A stretch of 64,000 nt of DNA from JBGAJN01 sp044224905 (GTDB taxonomy: Bacteria > Verrucomicrobiota > Verrucomicrobiia > Limisphaerales > JBGAJN01). Within the stretch, counting starts at the first letter, position 1. Each line of letters starts with the position of its first letter. The stretch spans positions 434,001 through 498,000 of the forward strand of contig JBGAJN010000001.1 in the NCBI GenBank assembly GCA_044224905.1, given 5' to 3'. Shown here one piece after another: positions 28,826 through 38,245 of the stretch. A program made the position numbers and the translations under genes. The notes beneath the pieces are model-generated. The model saw only the letters and a program-made list of their open reading frames with translations, was not told the origin of the DNA and searched no databases.

Positions 28826-30076
28826 GTGAAGCCTCATTACCTGTGTCTGCTTGGTTGGCTGTTGGCGGAGCTTTCGGTCGCCGCCGAGGCGGTCGGCCCG
28901 TGGAATCTCACCGAGTTGAAGCGCGCTCCCGCAATGCACTGGCTCGCGCAGACTGGCCCCGTGCATTCGCTTCTCTATGCCGGCGAGAAATTCAAAGGCA
29001 CCAACACCGAGGTGTTCGCCTTCTACGCCTCGCCGATCACGCTCGGTGAAGCGAAGCCCGGCGCGAAATTTCCCGGCGTGGTGTTGATTCACGGCGGCGG
29101 CGGAACGGCGTTCGCCGAATGGGTGCATCTCTGGGCGAAGCGCGGTTACGCGGCCATCGCGATGGATTTGTCCGGCAGCCAGCCAATCGATCCGCGCTAT
29201 GACGCGAAGGGAATTCCCGTACCGGGCCAAGCCAACACTCCCCAGACGCGCAAGCGCCTCCCGAACGGCGGACCGAATCACGGCCACCCGGAGAAATTCG
29301 ATAGTATTGGCGGCGAAGTGTCCGATGATTGGCCGTTTCACGCGGCCGCGAGCGTCATCCGCGCGCACTCGTTGTTGCGCTCGTTCCCCGAGGTGATTGC
29401 CGATCGCACGGCGGTGACGGGCATCAGTTGGGGCGGTTACACCACGTGCCTCGTGGCGTCGCTCGACGATCGCTTCAAGGCGGCCGTGCCCGTGTATGGC
29501 TGCGGTTTTCTTCACGAGGGCGAGTCGGTGCAGAAACCATCGATCGACAAACTCGGCGACCGACGCGACGCGTGGGTGAAGGCTTACGATCCCTCGAGCC
29601 TGCTGCCGCGCTGCCGCGTCCCGATCCTCTGGGTGAACGGCACGTGCGATGTCCATTACCCGCTCGACAGTTATCAAAAGAGCTTCGACGTCGTGCCCGG
29701 CGGCAAGAAGCAGATGCGCATCGAAGTGAACATGCGCCACGGCCATCCCTCGGGTTGGGCGCCGCAGGAGATCGGATTGTTCATCGACTCATTCTGCCGC
29801 GCCGGCAAGCCCCTCGCCGTCCCGGGCAAGATCACGACCGACGGTGACAAAGTCCGTCTGTCATTCACCAGCGCCGTGCCGATCAAATCCGCCGCGCTGC
29901 ATTACACCACTGACACCGGACTTCGCTCCAAGCGCGTCTGGAAAACTCTCCCCGCAGAAGTTGGTAACGGTGTTATCACCGCGCCCAAGCCTTCCGCCGA
30001 AATGAACACATGGCTCATCGCGCTCACCGACGAACGCGGCGCGATGGTCACGAGCACTGTTCAGTTCCAGCCATGA
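28826..30076 (+). CDS. Secreted alpha/beta hydrolase (acyl/xylan esterase-like)
   Basis: A 416-residue exported hydrolase. The frame starts at a GTG (28826) with a signal peptide LCLLGWLLAELSVAAEA. The oxyanion stretch is PGVVLIHGGGGTAF, the nucleophile elbow GISWGGYTT, and later VPILWVNGTCDVHYPL and RHGHPSG place the acid and histidine. The last 100 residues form a beta-sandwich (IKSAALHYTTDT), as in some esterases with an accessory domain. Dienelactone-hydrolase/acetyl-xylan-esterase activity is plausible. Its stop overlaps the start of the sulfatase gene (ATGA). Confidence 0.85.
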   Translation: MKPHYLCLLGWLLAELSVAAEAVGPWNLTELKRAPAMHWLAQTGPVHSLLYAGEKFKGTNTEVFAFYASPITLGEAKPGAKFPGVVLIHGGGGTAFAEWVHLWAKRGYAAIAMDLSGSQPIDPRYDAKGIPVPGQANTPQTRKRLPNGGPNHGHPEKFDSIGGEVSDDWPFHAAASVIRAHSLLRSFPEVIADRTAVTGISWGGYTTCLVASLDDRFKAAVPVYGCGFLHEGESVQKPSIDKLGDRRDAWVKAYDPSSLLPRCRVPILWVNGTCDVHYPLDSYQKSFDVVPGGKKQMRIEVNMRHGHPSGWAPQEIGLFIDSFCRAGKPLAVPGKITTDGDKVRLSFTSAVPIKSAALHYTTDTGLRSKRVWKTLPAEVGNGVITAPKPSAEMNTWLIALTDERGAMVTSTVQFQP

Positions 30077-31695
30077 AAAGCACCTTCGCCCTTGTCGCCG
30101 CCGTGCTATTCGCACCGCTGGCCGCGCTCCACGCCTCCGAAGTTTCCAAACCCAACATCCTCGTCATCCTCGCCGACGATCTCGGTTACGGTGACGTTCA
30201 TTGCAACAATCCCGAGCGCGGCAAAATCCCGACCCCGAACATCGACAAGCTCGCTTCGCAGGGGATGCGCTTCACCGACGGACATTCCTCGTCGGGCGTG
30301 TGCTCGCCGTCGCGCTACACGCTGCTCACCGGTCGTTACCATTGGCGCACGCGCTTGCAGCACGGAATCGTGGGCGTCTTCGGCGAACCGTTGATCGCGC
30401 CGGATCGCATGACCATCGGCACGCTGGCGAAGCAGCAGGGCTATCGCACCGCATGCATTGGCAAGTGGCACCTCGGTTGGGATTGGCCGATCACGAAGGA
30501 GCAGCGTCCGTTGCTCTCGCCTTCGAAGCAACCGGCTGATGAAGTAAGGAGGGGCAACAAAAGGGCTGGGGCCGTCGCCACCGAGCAGCAAATTGCGGCG
30601 TGGCGTGACATCTTTTCCAAACCCATCGCCGGCGGGCCGAGCACACGCGGCTTTGATCTTTATTTCGGCACCGACATTCCGAACTGGCCGCCGTTCTGTT
30701 TCATCGAGAACGATCGCACGCTCGGTATTCCCACGGAATTTCTGCCGCCCGAATACATGGTCAAGAACCAAGCGAGTCAGCAAGGCCCGGCGCTCAAGGA
30801 TTGGAAGCTCGAAGGCATTCTCCCGATGCTCGGCAAGCGCACGATCCAGTTCATCGACGAGTCGGTGCAGAGGAAGGAACCCTTTCTCGTTTACCTGCCG
30901 CTCACCTCGCCGCACACGCCGCTCGCCGTAAATCCCGAGTGGAAGGACAAGAGCCATCTGAATCTCTTCGCTGATTTCGTGATGGAGACGGACGCCGTCG
31001 TGGGCCGCGTGCTCGATGCGCTGGAGAAAAGCGGCGCGGCGAAAAACACGCTCGTCGTCTTCACCGCCGACAATGGTTGCGCGCCCTACATCGGCGTGCA
31101 GGATCTCGAACAGATGGGCCATTATCCGAGCGGCCCATTGCGCGGCTACAAGGCGGACGCTTGGGAAGGTGGGCATCGCGTGCCCTTCATGGTTCGCTGG
31201 CCCGGTGTGGTGAAGCCGGGCAGCGTTTGCAATCAACTCGTCTATCAAGCCGACTTCCTCCGCACCTTCTCCGATGTCTTCGGCGTGAAGCTTCCGGACA
31301 ACGCCGGCGAAGACAGCTTCAGCCTCATGCCCTTACTTAAAGGCGGGGACAAGCCCATCCGTGAAAACGCCGTGAGTGCCTCGATCAATGGTGTGCCGGG
31401 CGTTCGCAGCGGCTCATGGAAATACATTCTCGCGCCCGGCTCCGGCGGCTGGGGAAAAGGCGGTGACCAATCGCAGCCCGTGCAACTCTACAATCTCGCG
31501 GATGATCTCGGCGAAACCAAGAACCTCGCCGCCGCGATGCCCGAGAAAGTAGCCGAGCTGAAGGCGCTGCTGGAGAAACTCATCACCGACGGCCGCAGCA
31601 CGCCCGGCGCGGTGCAGAAGAATGACGTCGAGGTGAAGCGCTACGCTGCTGATTCCACCGCGACACCGAAGCGGAAGAAGAAGGCCAAGAAATAG
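30073..31695 (+). CDS. Secreted arylsulfatase, formylglycine type (first copy)
   Basis: A 540-residue S1-family sulfatase. After a signal peptide (to about residue 21) it shows NILVILADDLGYGD with metal aspartates D35/D36 and the modification motif GVCSPSRYTLLTGR, where C77 is turned into formylglycine. Further marks are GKWHLGWDW, AFKADNG-type VVFTADNGCAPY and KPVGYKADAWEGGHRVP-like RGYKADAWEGGHRVP. The C-terminus is Lys-rich (KRKKKAKK). ATG 30073 overlaps the upstream stop, so translation is coupled. It likely removes sulfate from a polysaccharide in the periplasm; a formylglycine-generating enzyme is not seen in this window. Confidence 0.93.
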   Translation: MKSTFALVAAVLFAPLAALHASEVSKPNILVILADDLGYGDVHCNNPERGKIPTPNIDKLASQGMRFTDGHSSSGVCSPSRYTLLTGRYHWRTRLQHGIVGVFGEPLIAPDRMTIGTLAKQQGYRTACIGKWHLGWDWPITKEQRPLLSPSKQPADEVRRGNKRAGAVATEQQIAAWRDIFSKPIAGGPSTRGFDLYFGTDIPNWPPFCFIENDRTLGIPTEFLPPEYMVKNQASQQGPALKDWKLEGILPMLGKRTIQFIDESVQRKEPFLVYLPLTSPHTPLAVNPEWKDKSHLNLFADFVMETDAVVGRVLDALEKSGAAKNTLVVFTADNGCAPYIGVQDLEQMGHYPSGPLRGYKADAWEGGHRVPFMVRWPGVVKPGSVCNQLVYQADFLRTFSDVFGVKLPDNAGEDSFSLMPLLKGGDKPIRENAVSASINGVPGVRSGSWKYILAPGSGGWGKGGDQSQPVQLYNLADDLGETKNLAAAMPEKVAELKALLEKLITDGRSTPGAVQKNDVEVKRYAADSTATPKRKKKAKK

Positions 31696-31742
31696 GCTCG
31701 CGTCACTTCTCCCCCCTCTCTATTTAGCATCACACTCAATTT

Positions 31743-34700
31743 ATGAAACGCACACTCCTCAGCCTCCTCGCGTTCGCCGCGGTGGCAATGTCCATTACTA
31801 ACGCCGCACCGCTCGTCTTCGAAGGCACGCAAGGACCCGGCAAGGGTAAGCACATCGTCTTCCTGGCCGGCGATCACGAGTATCGCTCGGAGGAAACGTT
31901 GCCGGCGCTCGCGCGCATTCTTGCCAAGCATCACGGCTTCAAATGCACGGTGTTGTTCAACATCGACCCCGCCACGGGCGAAATCGTCGCGGGCAATTCG
32001 AACATGCCCGGCATGGAGGCGCTCGACACCGCGGATCTCGCGGTCGTGTTCCTCCGCTTCCAGGCATTCCCGCAGGAGCAGATGAAGCACCTCGACGCTT
32101 ACCTCAACCGCGGCGGCCCCGTGATCGGCCTGCGCACGGCGACGCACGCGTTCAAGATGAAGGCCAGTGATCCGTTTCCGAAATACTCCTTCGACTACAA
32201 GGGCGCGGACTACGAACTCGGCTTCGGCCACCAAGTGCTCGGGCAAACGTGGGTGGGGCACTATGGCAAGAATCATTCGCAGAGCACCCGCATCACCATC
32301 ATCGACGGCAAGCAGTCGAATCCGATTCTGCGCGGCGTGAAGGACGTGTGGGTGCAGGCGGGCGGTTACGTTGGCAAACCGGTCGATGGTGAAATCCTCA
32401 CGATGGCGCAACCGCTGAACGGCATGACGCCCGATTCACCCGTCGACGCCACCAAGCCGCCAATGCCTTCCGAGTGGACACGCACTTACAAATCCGCGTC
32501 GGGCAAAACCGGCCGCGTCTTCACTACGCTCTATGGCACACCCGAGGACATCACGAACGACGGCTATCGTCGCCTGCTTGTGAACGGTTGCTTCTGGGCG
32601 CTCGGTTTGGAAAACGCGATCAAGCCCGACCTCAACATCGCGTTCGTGGGCCCGTTCAAGCCGAACACGTTTGGCAACCAGACCCACGCACGCGGCATCA
32701 AGCCGGAGATGTATGCGGGTTTTGAAAGCCCCATTCCGGCGAACAACAACACGAAGAGCCCGGACGCGAAGCCGGAGAAGAAAAACGAAAAAAAGAACCC
32801 GAACAAGAAAGGCAAATCCGCCAAACAAGAAGCCCAGCCTCCGGCGTCAGCTCCATCAGCAGCGACGACCGTGGCGGCGTTGGTCACCGGAAAGCCGGCG
32901 CGGTTTGTGCGCATTGAACTTCCGGGCGACAAGCGAATCCTCACGCTCGCCGAAGTGGAAGTGTTCAGCGGCGGCAAGAATGTGGCGCGTGGAGCGAAGG
33001 CCACGCAGTCGAGCACGAACAAGGGCGGCGAGGCCTCCAAGGGAGTTGATGGCAACAAAGATCCGGACTGGAGCAAGGGCGGGTTGACGCACACCGACAA
33101 CAAAGGCACGACGAATCCCTGGTGGGAAGCCGACCTTGGTCAGCCGGTGGACGTGGAGAAGATTCAGATCGGCAACCGCAAAGGATTCGAGGGCCGCCTC
33201 GACGGGTTCACGTTGATCCTGCTCGATGCCGAGCGAAAGGAGGTTTTCCGTGCCGCAAATGTGGCGGCGCCGGAGTCGGTCGAGATTAATGTCCGCAACG
33301 CGGGCAAGCTGACCTATTTCACTTACGCGGGAAAGCCGGGGGCTCCGGCCGCCAAAGGCGCTACAACCAAAACGACTGCCAAGAGCAGCAAGAAAGACAA
33401 CAGGAAGTCTACGACGCCGGACACAAACGAGCCCGCGTTGGCCGCTGTGCCCGCGGACTATCGCGACCCGCTACCGTTTCGATTTCAGAAAGGTGATGTC
33501 GTGGCGATTCTTGGCAACGGACTGCCCGACCGCATGCAGCACGACGGCTGGTTCGAAACGCTGTTGCAGAGCCAGCTCGGGGCCGAGCAGGTGCGCTTTC
33601 GCAACATGAGCACAAGCGGCGACCGGCCCGACTCGTTCCCGCGCAGCAAGGGTCACGTTTCAATGACCCAGTATCTTCAGCACGTGAAGGCTGATGTGGT
33701 GTTCGCCTTCTTCGGCTACAACGAATCCTTCGACGGCGTGGCGAAGGCGGATGAACACCGGAAGAAGCTCGTGGATTTTGTCCGCCGGACGCGCGGGTCG
33801 AAGGCCAACGGAAAAAGTTTTCCGCGCATCGTGCTGTTCAGTCCGATCGCCCATGAGGATTTGCGCAATCCGAATCTGCCCGATGGCAAGGCGCACAACG
33901 TCCAGCTTGAGGCTTACACCAAGGCCACCGAGGCCGCCGCGAAAGAGGCTGGCGTCGCGTTCGTGGACCTGTTCCATCCGTCGCTCGCTTTGTTCAAGGC
34001 CGCGCGGACACCGCTTACCATCAACGGCGTTCACCTCAGCGAGGAAGGCAACCGCCAGCTCGCCGAGGTCATCGCTTCCGCGCTTTTCAACAAAACTGTC
34101 AGCGCGTCCGCGTCGATGGACCCGTTGCGCGACGCCGTGCGCGACAAGGAGGAACATTGGAACAACCGTTACCGTTCGCGCGACGGCAACGACGTCTGGG
34201 GCAGCCGCTCCACGCTGAGCTTTGTGGATGGTCAGAACAACGCGGTCGTCCTTCAGCACGAGCAAACGATGCTGGATGTGATGACGGCCAATCGCGACGA
34301 ACGCATCTGGGCGCGCGCCGCCGGCAAAGACAAGAAGATCGACGACAGCAACGTGCCTCGGCCGATTCCCGTGGTCTCGAATGTGGGCGGCAAGAGCAAG
34401 AGCTCCAACGCCATGAAGGAAGGCGTGCTGCGATACATTAGCGGCGAGGAGGCCATCAAGCACATGGCGGTGGCGAAGGGTTTCAAGGTCAACCTGTTTG
34501 CCGACGAGAAAAAATTTCCGCAGCTCGTCAACCCCGTGCAGATGCAGGTGGACGCCAAAGGCCGGCTGTGGGCTTCGGTGTGGCACACGTATCCGAAGTG
34601 GGAGCCACTGAAGCCGATGAATGACGCGTTGCTGACTTTCCACGATGACAATGGCGACGGCGTGGCGGATCGCGTGACGGAGTTTGCGAAAGTGCAGAAC

Positions 34701-36881
34701 CCGCTCGGCTTTGAGTTCTGGAATGGCGGCGTGCTCGTGACCTGCCCACCGGAAATCATTTTCCTCAAGGACACCGATGGCGACGGCAAGGCCGACGTGC
34801 GGATCGTCATGCTGCAAGGCTTGGATTCCTCCGACACGCATCACGGCGCAAACAATCTCATCTACGGCCCAGACGGCGGCATCTACTGGCAGAGCGGCGT
34901 CTTCATGCAACACAACCACGAGCATCCGTGGGGTTCCTCGCTCAACTCCGGCGCGAGCGCGATGTATCGCTTCGACCCACGCCGCTTCACCATCGCGATG
35001 CATGCGCCCAATTCGCCGAACCCACACGGCATTTCCTTCGACTCTTGGGGCTATCACTACGCCACCGACGGCACCGGCGGCCGCGCGTATCAGGTGCGCC
35101 CGAGCGGCAACACCTTCAAGATGACCGAGCTGTTGAAGAAGGAAGTGCGTCCCGTGACCGCGAGCGAAGTTGTCTCCAGCACGCATTTCCCCGAGTCGAT
35201 GCAGGGCGACTTCCTCATCTGCAACGTCATCGGTTTTCTCGGCATCAAGCATTACCACCTCGACCGCAATGCCACCACCGGCGCGGTCTGGGGCGAACCT
35301 GCCGGCGATGAACTCTCAGTCACCGTGGAGAACGCCGATGGCACCAAGTCCGTGGACAAATCCCGCGGTTTCCTCATGAGCGGCGATAAAAATTTCCGCC
35401 CATCCGACGCGATCTTCGGCGCCGACGGCGCGCTCTACGTCGCCGACTGGCACAACGTCATCATCGGTCACATGCAGCACAACGTGCGCGACCCGAACCG
35501 CGACCACGAGCATGGCCGCATCTACCGCGTGACGGCTACCGGCCGCCCGTTGCAGAAGCCCGTGGCCATCGCCAGCCAGCCGATTCCCGCGTTGCTCGAA
35601 AACCTGAAGCACCCGACCGACAGCGTGCGTCATCGCAACCGCGTCGAACTCAGCGCGCGCGACACGAAGGAAGTCATCGCGGCTACACAGAAGTGGATCA
35701 AGCAGTTCGATCCGACCAAAAAGGAGGACGCGCACCACCTGCTCGAAGCGCTCTGGGTTTATCAGCAGCACAACGTGCGCAACGTCGAGTTGCTCGGCCA
35801 GTTGCTGAAGTCGCCGGAGCCGCACGCGCGCATCGCGGCCGCGACCGTGCAACATTTGTGGTTCAACGTTGAGGCCACCCAGCACGGCGGCGTCATTTCC
35901 GGTCTCGAGGAAACGGCGACCCAGAAGTCCGGCGTCCTTTCCGACACGCCCGAGCTCACCACCATCCGCATCGCCACCGTCCCGGAGCGCATGATGTATG
36001 ACGTCAAGCAGCTCACCGTGAAACCGGGCAAGAAGGTCAAGCTCACCTTCGCCAATCAGGATTTCATGCCGCACAACATTCTGCTGGTGAAGCCCGGCAA
36101 GGCAAACGAAGTCGGCGAGAAGGCCATCGCGCTCGGCGCGAAAGGATTCGAAGTCGGCTTCGTGCCCGAAAGCCCTGACATCCTGTGGGCCAGCAAGCTG
36201 ATCGACAACGGCCAGGAGCAGGTCATCGAGTTCACCGCGCCGAAGACCGAGGGAGCTTATCCCTACCTCTGCTCGTTCCCCGGCCACCATCTCATCATGC
36301 GCGGCCTGCTGATCGTCACCGACAACCTCAAGGAGTTCCTCGCCAAAAATCCCGTCACGGAGACGAAGATCACCGAATGGAAAATCACCGACCTCGCCGA
36401 GGACCTGAAGCGCGTGGGTCAGCACCGCAACTTCGCGCGCGGCCAGCAACTCTTCACCTCGCTTGCCTGCGCGCAGTGCCACCAGTTGGGCAAGGAAGGC
36501 GTCGTCTTCGGCCCGGCCCTCGTTGATGTCGTGAAAAAATATAAGGGCGACGCCAAGGCCGTGTTGCAGGAAATCCTCGAGCCCTCGAAGAACATCGAGG
36601 AAAAATATCGCAACCTGACGCTCGAGCTCGGCGACGAAAACTCCTTGAGTGGCCTTGTGCTCGCCGAGGACAAAGACAGCGTGACCCTCCAGACCGGCCC
36701 GGCGCGGGAGCAGATGCAGAAGGTCGCCAAGAACGCGATCAAGTCACGCCGCCCCTCCGCGCTCTCGCTCATGCCCGCCGGACTGCTCAACTCGTTGGAT
36801 CAGGAGCAAATCCTCGACCTGCTCGCGTATCTGCTCGCCGGCGGCAGCGCCGACCACGCGGCCTTCAAACACGGGCATTGA
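31743..36881 (+). CDS. Giant multidomain protein: ThuA, discoidin-like, SGNH, propeller, cupredoxin, cytochrome c
   Basis: Exported 1712-residue protein. Approximate order: signal peptide (1-21); ThuA/glutamine-amidotransferase-like domain (30-310, FLAGDHEYRSEE); Lys/Pro linker (335-380); F5/8 C-type sugar-binding-like domain (385-530); second linker; SGNH-hydrolase-like domain (580-786); PVC-type beta-propeller of the membrane-bound dehydrogenase kind (900-1275); HEAT-like helices (1275-1390); cupredoxin domain (1406-1530) with PHN and CSFPGHHLIMRG, giving His, Cys, His and Met copper ligands; cytochrome c (1560-1712) with CAQCH and a distal LSLMPAG. The SGNH block I reads GNGLPDRMQ in place of GDS, so its serine is absent. 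Copper and haem in one chain suggest internal electron transfer. I know parts of this order from PVC genomes; the whole is exceptional. Confidence 0.9.
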   Translation: MKRTLLSLLAFAAVAMSITNAAPLVFEGTQGPGKGKHIVFLAGDHEYRSEETLPALARILAKHHGFKCTVLFNIDPATGEIVAGNSNMPGMEALDTADLAVVFLRFQAFPQEQMKHLDAYLNRGGPVIGLRTATHAFKMKASDPFPKYSFDYKGADYELGFGHQVLGQTWVGHYGKNHSQSTRITIIDGKQSNPILRGVKDVWVQAGGYVGKPVDGEILTMAQPLNGMTPDSPVDATKPPMPSEWTRTYKSASGKTGRVFTTLYGTPEDITNDGYRRLLVNGCFWALGLENAIKPDLNIAFVGPFKPNTFGNQTHARGIKPEMYAGFESPIPANNNTKSPDAKPEKKNEKKNPNKKGKSAKQEAQPPASAPSAATTVAALVTGKPARFVRIELPGDKRILTLAEVEVFSGGKNVARGAKATQSSTNKGGEASKGVDGNKDPDWSKGGLTHTDNKGTTNPWWEADLGQPVDVEKIQIGNRKGFEGRLDGFTLILLDAERKEVFRAANVAAPESVEINVRNAGKLTYFTYAGKPGAPAAKGATTKTTAKSSKKDNRKSTTPDTNEPALAAVPADYRDPLPFRFQKGDVVAILGNGLPDRMQHDGWFETLLQSQLGAEQVRFRNMSTSGDRPDSFPRSKGHVSMTQYLQHVKADVVFAFFGYNESFDGVAKADEHRKKLVDFVRRTRGSKANGKSFPRIVLFSPIAHEDLRNPNLPDGKAHNVQLEAYTKATEAAAKEAGVAFVDLFHPSLALFKAARTPLTINGVHLSEEGNRQLAEVIASALFNKTVSASASMDPLRDAVRDKEEHWNNRYRSRDGNDVWGSRSTLSFVDGQNNAVVLQHEQTMLDVMTANRDERIWARAAGKDKKIDDSNVPRPIPVVSNVGGKSKSSNAMKEGVLRYISGEEAIKHMAVAKGFKVNLFADEKKFPQLVNPVQMQVDAKGRLWASVWHTYPKWEPLKPMNDALLTFHDDNGDGVADRVTEFAKVQNPLGFEFWNGGVLVTCPPEIIFLKDTDGDGKADVRIVMLQGLDSSDTHHGANNLIYGPDGGIYWQSGVFMQHNHEHPWGSSLNSGASAMYRFDPRRFTIAMHAPNSPNPHGISFDSWGYHYATDGTGGRAYQVRPSGNTFKMTELLKKEVRPVTASEVVSSTHFPESMQGDFLICNVIGFLGIKHYHLDRNATTGAVWGEPAGDELSVTVENADGTKSVDKSRGFLMSGDKNFRPSDAIFGADGALYVADWHNVIIGHMQHNVRDPNRDHEHGRIYRVTATGRPLQKPVAIASQPIPALLENLKHPTDSVRHRNRVELSARDTKEVIAATQKWIKQFDPTKKEDAHHLLEALWVYQQHNVRNVELLGQLLKSPEPHARIAAATVQHLWFNVEATQHGGVISGLEETATQKSGVLSDTPELTTIRIATVPERMMYDVKQLTVKPGKKVKLTFANQDFMPHNILLVKPGKANEVGEKAIALGAKGFEVGFVPESPDILWASKLIDNGQEQVIEFTAPKTEGAYPYLCSFPGHHLIMRGLLIVTDNLKEFLAKNPVTETKITEWKITDLAEDLKRVGQHRNFARGQQLFTSLACAQCHQLGKEGVVFGPALVDVVKKYKGDAKAVLQEILEPSKNIEEKYRNLTLELGDENSLSGLVLAEDKDSVTLQTGPAREQMQKVAKNAIKSRRPSALSLMPAGLLNSLDQEQILDLLAYLLAGGSADHAAFKHGH

Positions 36882-36946
36882 GGCCTGAACACGGGTCTGA
36901 TCGATGACGTGAAGATTTGAAAGATGTGGTCAGCCGGACTCCGCCC

Positions 36947-37717
36947 ATGATTAAAATCTTGCGCCCATTGCTCCGTATCCTCGCTGCCATCGCCATCGCG
37001 ACATCCGCGGTGGCCGCCGCGCCGGTGCCGGAGCGGTTGGTCGTGCTGACTTTCGACGACTCGGTGGCGAGCCACGCGACGTTCGTGGCGCCGCTGCTCA
37101 CAAAGCATGGATTCGGCGCGACGTTTTTTATAACGGAAGGCTTCGAGTTCCTCACGGACAAGGAGCACTACTTGACGTGGGAGCAGATTCAACAATTGCA
37201 TGCGGATGGATTTGAGATCGGCAATCACACACGCCGGCACGCCGGCGTTACGAAGCAGACGCCCGAGCAACTGGCAGCCGACGTGGAATTCATTGAGCAG
37301 CAGTGCGCGAAATATGGCATCCCGAAGCCGGTGAGTTTTTGCTACCCCGGCTACAAGACGAGTGAAGCTGCGGTGAAACTGCTGCGCGAGCGCGGCTACC
37401 GTTTCGCCCGCGCCGGTGGGGCGCAGGCTTTCGATCCCTCGAAGGACGAGCCGCTGACGTTGCCACAGGCCTTCGACAGCAGGCCGGCGAGCACGCTGGA
37501 GCAGTTCAAGGCCGCCGTCGATCAGGCTCGCGACGGTCGCATCGCGGTGATTACTTTCCATGGGGTGCCGGACCTTAAGCATCCGTGGGTGAACACCGAT
37601 CCGGCGAACTTCGAGGCCTACATGCAGCACCTCAAGGACTCGGGCTGCACGGTGATTGCGATGCGTGACCTGGCGAAATTTCTGCCGACGGAGAAGAAAG
37701 CAACCGCCCCACGCTGA
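36947..37717 (+). CDS. Secreted polysaccharide deacetylase (CE4/NodB fold)
   Basis: A 256-residue exported enzyme with a signal peptide (to about residue 24) and a NodB homology domain. Metal site: D37/D38 in LTFDDS and H94/H98 in NHTRRH; further motifs are CYPGYK and VITFHG. CE4 enzymes remove N- or O-acetyl groups from chitin, peptidoglycan or xylan. In this sulfatase-rich cluster an O-acetyl polysaccharide target is plausible. The Asp pair and HxxxH are intact, so it should be active. ATG 36947 is preferred over an in-frame codon 30 bases upstream. Confidence 0.9.
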   Translation: MIKILRPLLRILAAIAIATSAVAAAPVPERLVVLTFDDSVASHATFVAPLLTKHGFGATFFITEGFEFLTDKEHYLTWEQIQQLHADGFEIGNHTRRHAGVTKQTPEQLAADVEFIEQQCAKYGIPKPVSFCYPGYKTSEAAVKLLRERGYRFARAGGAQAFDPSKDEPLTLPQAFDSRPASTLEQFKAAVDQARDGRIAVITFHGVPDLKHPWVNTDPANFEAYMQHLKDSGCTVIAMRDLAKFLPTEKKATAPR

Positions 37718-37726
37718 CCACAGCAC

Positions 37727-38221
37727 ATGAACTCCTTGCTCGGCTTCCTCGTCGTCCTGCTGACATTTTCCCCCGTGCTCCACGCCGAGACGCACCAACA
37801 GCTCATCGCGCGCGTGTTAAAAGCCGCCGACAAAAACCACGACGGCAAACTCAGCCTTGGCGAATACCTGCCGCTCGACGTGCAGGCGAAGCATCACGGC
37901 GAAGCCCATTTTGAATCCGGTGACGCCAACCTCGACGGTTTCCTCGACGTCATCGAACTCGCCGAAACACTGAAAAAGCAGACTTGGTTTGCCATTCTCT
38001 CCGAAGGCACCGACGCCTGCTTCGCCCGGCTCGACGCGAACAAGGACGGCAAGCTCGACGCCACCGAGTATCGCAAAATCTCCCGCATGGGCGCCCACGC
38101 CGGGCAACATTTCAGCAGCGCCGACACCGACAAGGACGGCTTCCTGAGCCTCGCCGAATTTGCAGCCCATGCCGAAGCAAAGCTCAACGCCGTGGCCCAA
38201 CCTCCCAAGCGATACCAGTAA
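37727..38221 (+). CDS. Secreted EF-hand calcium-binding protein
   Basis: A 164-residue exported protein with a signal peptide (about 1-20) and four EF-hand loops: DKNHDGKLSLGE, DANLDGFLDVIE, DANKDGKLDATE and DTDKDGFLSLAE. All four have acidic positions 1, 3, 5 and 12 consistent with calcium binding. It starts 9 bp after the deacetylase stop and is clearly in the same transcript. In the periplasm it could buffer or sense calcium, or stabilise a sulfatase or lyase, but no direct role can be shown. It resembles the EF-hand proteins common in Planctomycetes. Confidence 0.88.
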   Translation: MNSLLGFLVVLLTFSPVLHAETHQQLIARVLKAADKNHDGKLSLGEYLPLDVQAKHHGEAHFESGDANLDGFLDVIELAETLKKQTWFAILSEGTDACFARLDANKDGKLDATEYRKISRMGAHAGQHFSSADTDKDGFLSLAEFAAHAEAKLNAVAQPPKRYQ

Positions 38222-38245
38222 TCGCCGAACGCTGACCGCCGACCG

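Noticed and set aside
33660..35258. 532-codon open frame on the minus strand inside the giant protein gene
   Set aside because: It is an antisense shadow of a well-supported coding region with strong G/C third-position bias; the sequence is His/Arg/Val-rich without any family motif.
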